Assembly: GCA_944324205.1 (NCBI GenBank)
Contig: CALUVK010000071.1
Location: 1 to 7,451, forward strand
Length of the DNA: 7,451 nucleotides
Source: Candidatus Gastranaerophilales bacterium
Lineage (GTDB): Bacteria; Cyanobacteriota; Vampirovibrionia; Gastranaerophilales; Gastranaerophilaceae
Direction of reading: 5' to 3'
The translations under genes and the position numbers were made by a program. Positions 5,847-7,451 of this stretch are shown here, piece by piece. The notes beneath the pieces are model-generated. The model did not search any database. It saw only the letters and a program-made list of their open reading frames with translations, and was not told the DNA's origin. Every line of letters begins with the position of its first letter. Position 1 is the stretch's first letter.

Positions 5847-7118
5847 CTACAAGCCGGTATTTTGATCTAATTTAAAATAGTCTATCATATTGAGAACAGA
5901 AGAAATTTCATTATAAAAATTATTTATAGATTTTGGATTTTCCAGAGAAGTTTCTAAAGAGCCCAGCTCAAAAAGATTTTTTTTAGTTTCAAAAGAAAAC
6001 ATTACATTGTTACCGAAAAAAGAACATTTAGCATTTTTTGCATTGAAAGACGTTCTGAGCTTTTGAAATCTTTCCATAAAGGCTGGAGTTAATAGATATC
6101 GCCCTTCTACTTCATCAGTAGAGTAAGCGCTGAATTTTTTATTAAACGTTGGATCTTCAAGTTTAATTTCTTCTATTTTTTCTCCAAATACATCCTCATC
6201 AAAAGGCTTTTCGTGCCAGACAAAAATTGACGCTAATATAAAGCCTCCACAGCCCCCAATGAGCTCAATGTCTAACTTCTGATCTATGAATATCATATAA
6301 TACAGCATAAATATCACAACAGGTAACATTATAATACTTAGTATACGGCCATACATCATTCTTTTGAGTTTTATATCTTTTTTTGTTAAAACAAGTGTAC
6401 GATTTCTAATTATCTTATTTGACTTAAAGGAAATCACTATACCTTTAAATACGGTATTGTATAGATGATCGTATCGTCCGTTCTTTGCTAATAATTCTAT
6501 TTCTGTGATTTTAAACGAGACTCCTTTATAAATTCCGGAAAATTCATCATCTATCTTTGTTTTATCAAAATTTAAAAATAAACCGCTTTCTGATAAATCT
6601 GTATAATTATGCATACTTGCAGGTTTCTCAAGATGTCTTAATATAGCATTAAGATGTGCTGGATCATCTTCAAAATTTTCCGAAAAGATATCCTCTGAAA
6701 TATTGTTTGATTCTGTATCAATAGAATCATTTATCAGAATATCCTGCTTATCAGAACAAATCTCTATATCGCTAAAACACTTTAAAACTTCGTCTAAACA
6801 TTTTTGTTTAAGCATATCTAAAAAGTCTTGCCGTTTATTTGAAACAAAATGAGTGTACAAAAGTTGTATAATTAATACTAATACTGATAATAACCCTACA
6901 CCGCCCCAGAATATAGCATAATTCTTATCAGCAGCATTTATAATAAATAGCAAGAGATACAAATATGCAGCATAAAATGGTATCAGACTTAATTTAGCAA
7001 ATTTTACCTGGTGCACAATTTTTTTTCTTTCTCCTTCATACTTTTTTAGTATAGGGTATATTTTTGTCTGATAATTTTTATAGAACTCATTTGTTCGGGC
7101 AAGGTATGATTTAGCCAT
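5847..7118 (-). CDS. DUF3137 family membrane protein (423 aa)
   Basis: Matches the DUF3137 family by pattern; its function is unknown. The start is taken as the ATG at 7118, next to an in-frame TTG at 7121; the spacing from the pheT stop is 6 nt, with a weak GAGTAGG ribosome site overlapping that stop, so translation is probably coupled to pheT. In order: a charged helical N-terminus (1-40); two membrane helices (about 42-61 and 68-88); a helix and an acidic linker (120-155) rich in Asp, Glu and Ser; then the DUF3137 core with 'SGIYKGVSFKITEIELL' (194-210), 'VFKGIVISF' (223-231), and the signature 'LEDPTFNKKFSAYSTDEV' with 'RYLLTPAFMERF' (320-351). Two further membrane helices (about 259-278 and 284-301) interrupt the core between these motifs. 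Both soluble parts are expected on the cytoplasmic side, with an even number of crossings between them. The protein ends shortly after 'MIDYFKL'. Confidence 0.85.
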   Translation of the reverse strand: MAKSYLARTNEFYKNYQTKIYPILKKYEGERKKIVHQVKFAKLSLIPFYAAYLYLLLFIINAADKNYAIFWGGVGLLSVLVLIIQLLYTHFVSNKRQDFLDMLKQKCLDEVLKCFSDIEICSDKQDILINDSIDTESNNISEDIFSENFEDDPAHLNAILRHLEKPASMHNYTDLSESGLFLNFDKTKIDDEFSGIYKGVSFKITEIELLAKNGRYDHLYNTVFKGIVISFKSNKIIRNRTLVLTKKDIKLKRMMYGRILSIIMLPVVIFMLYYMIFIDQKLDIELIGGCGGFILASIFVWHEKPFDEDVFGEKIEEIKLEDPTFNKKFSAYSTDEVEGRYLLTPAFMERFQKLRTSFNAKNAKCSFFGNNVMFSFETKKNLFELGSLETSLENPKSINNFYNEISSVLNMIDYFKLDQNTGL

Positions 7119-7124
7119 CAATAC

Positions 7125-7451
7125 CTACTCTCTAAAGGCCAGCTCTGGCAAGGTTTTCTTTAAAGTTGAGCGCAAATTTGCCATTTGAGTCTCAATCGCT
7201 TCATCTGTCATTGTACAATTAGCGTCTTGCATGCTAATTCTGAAAGCAACTGATTTAAATCCTTCCTGAACATGTTCGCCTTGATAAACGTCAAAGACTT
7301 CACAGCCTGTAAATACTTTGTTATCAATACCTTTTTTAACAACCTTGGCTAAATCATCCCATGTAGTTTCAGAAGGCACAATAACAGCCAAATCTCTTTG
7401 GACTTCAGGATATTGAGGAAGTTTCTTAAATCTCGGAATTCCCGGGTTTAC
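7125..7451 (-). CDS. pheT: Phenylalanyl-tRNA synthetase beta subunit, C-terminal part (5' end outside window)
   Basis: Only the last 108 residues are visible; the frame is open to the window edge, so the gene continues beyond 7451. PheT usually has about 800 residues. It forms the alpha2-beta2 enzyme that charges tRNA-Phe with phenylalanine. The visible part is the ferredoxin-fold anticodon-binding (FDX-ACB) domain: 'RFKKLPQYPEVQRDLAVIVP', in which the conserved 'P.v.RDLA' strand is clear, followed by 'FDVYQGEHVQEGFKSVAFRI' and the final helix 'MANLRSTLKKTLPELAFRE', which is typical for the C-terminus. A short internal frame beginning at a TTG at 7391 is not a separate gene. The stop is followed after 6 nt by the DUF3137 gene, suggesting one transcript. 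Confidence 0.93.
   Translation of the reverse strand, partial: VNPGIPRFKKLPQYPEVQRDLAVIVPSETTWDDLAKVVKKGIDNKVFTGCEVFDVYQGEHVQEGFKSVAFRISMQDANCTMTDEAIETQMANLRSTLKKTLPELAFRE

Overview
The window is AT-rich and looks like chromosomal DNA of a diderm bacterium. It encodes a ClpC-type Clp ATPase, as in Cyanobacteria and Gram-positives, together with a TolC/NodT-type outer-membrane efflux protein that Gram-positives lack. That pair, the low GC and the style of the small hypothetical proteins suggest a non-photosynthetic cyanobacterial relative (Vampirovibrionia/'Melainabacteria', e.g. Gastranaerophilales). This is an inference from family content, not a proven assignment.

Layout. Minus strand, 1-2132: clpC, whose 3' end is cut off by the window edge (710 codons visible). 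It has a good sigma-70-type promoter, and just upstream of it lies a 16-bp tandem repeat. Minus strand, 2293-2595: a 100-residue membrane-hairpin protein of unknown function with its own promoter. Minus strand, 2719-3345: a secreted SH3-like protein. Plus strand, 3459-4343: a leucine-rich-repeat protein with seven in-phase 20-residue repeats, divergent from the SH3 gene and convergent with the next gene. Minus strand, 4363-5742: an outer-membrane efflux protein with a promoter whose -10 sits inside a perfect 8-bp inverted repeat, a strong operator candidate. Minus strand, 5847-7118: a DUF3137 membrane protein packed 6 nt behind pheT. Minus strand, 7125-7451: the C-terminal anticodon-binding domain of PheT.

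The genes do not form one pathway. clpC (protein quality control) and pheT (translation) are housekeeping genes. Between them is a stretch of envelope-related or uncharacterised genes, mostly single-gene transcription units judging by their individual promoters. pheT and the DUF3137 gene look co-transcribed. The efflux gene may be read from that transcript but has its own regulated-looking promoter, and no inner-membrane pump or adaptor gene lies beside it.

The most interesting items are the LRR protein, whose sequence variation falls on the predicted exposed face of a conserved scaffold; the efflux-gene operator; the membrane hairpin inserted in the DUF3137 domain; and the repeat and GC-rich patch upstream of clpC. 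No mobile element, CRISPR array, tRNA or rRNA was found. No stretch over 300 bases lacks a gene; the largest gap is 160 bases (2133-2292).
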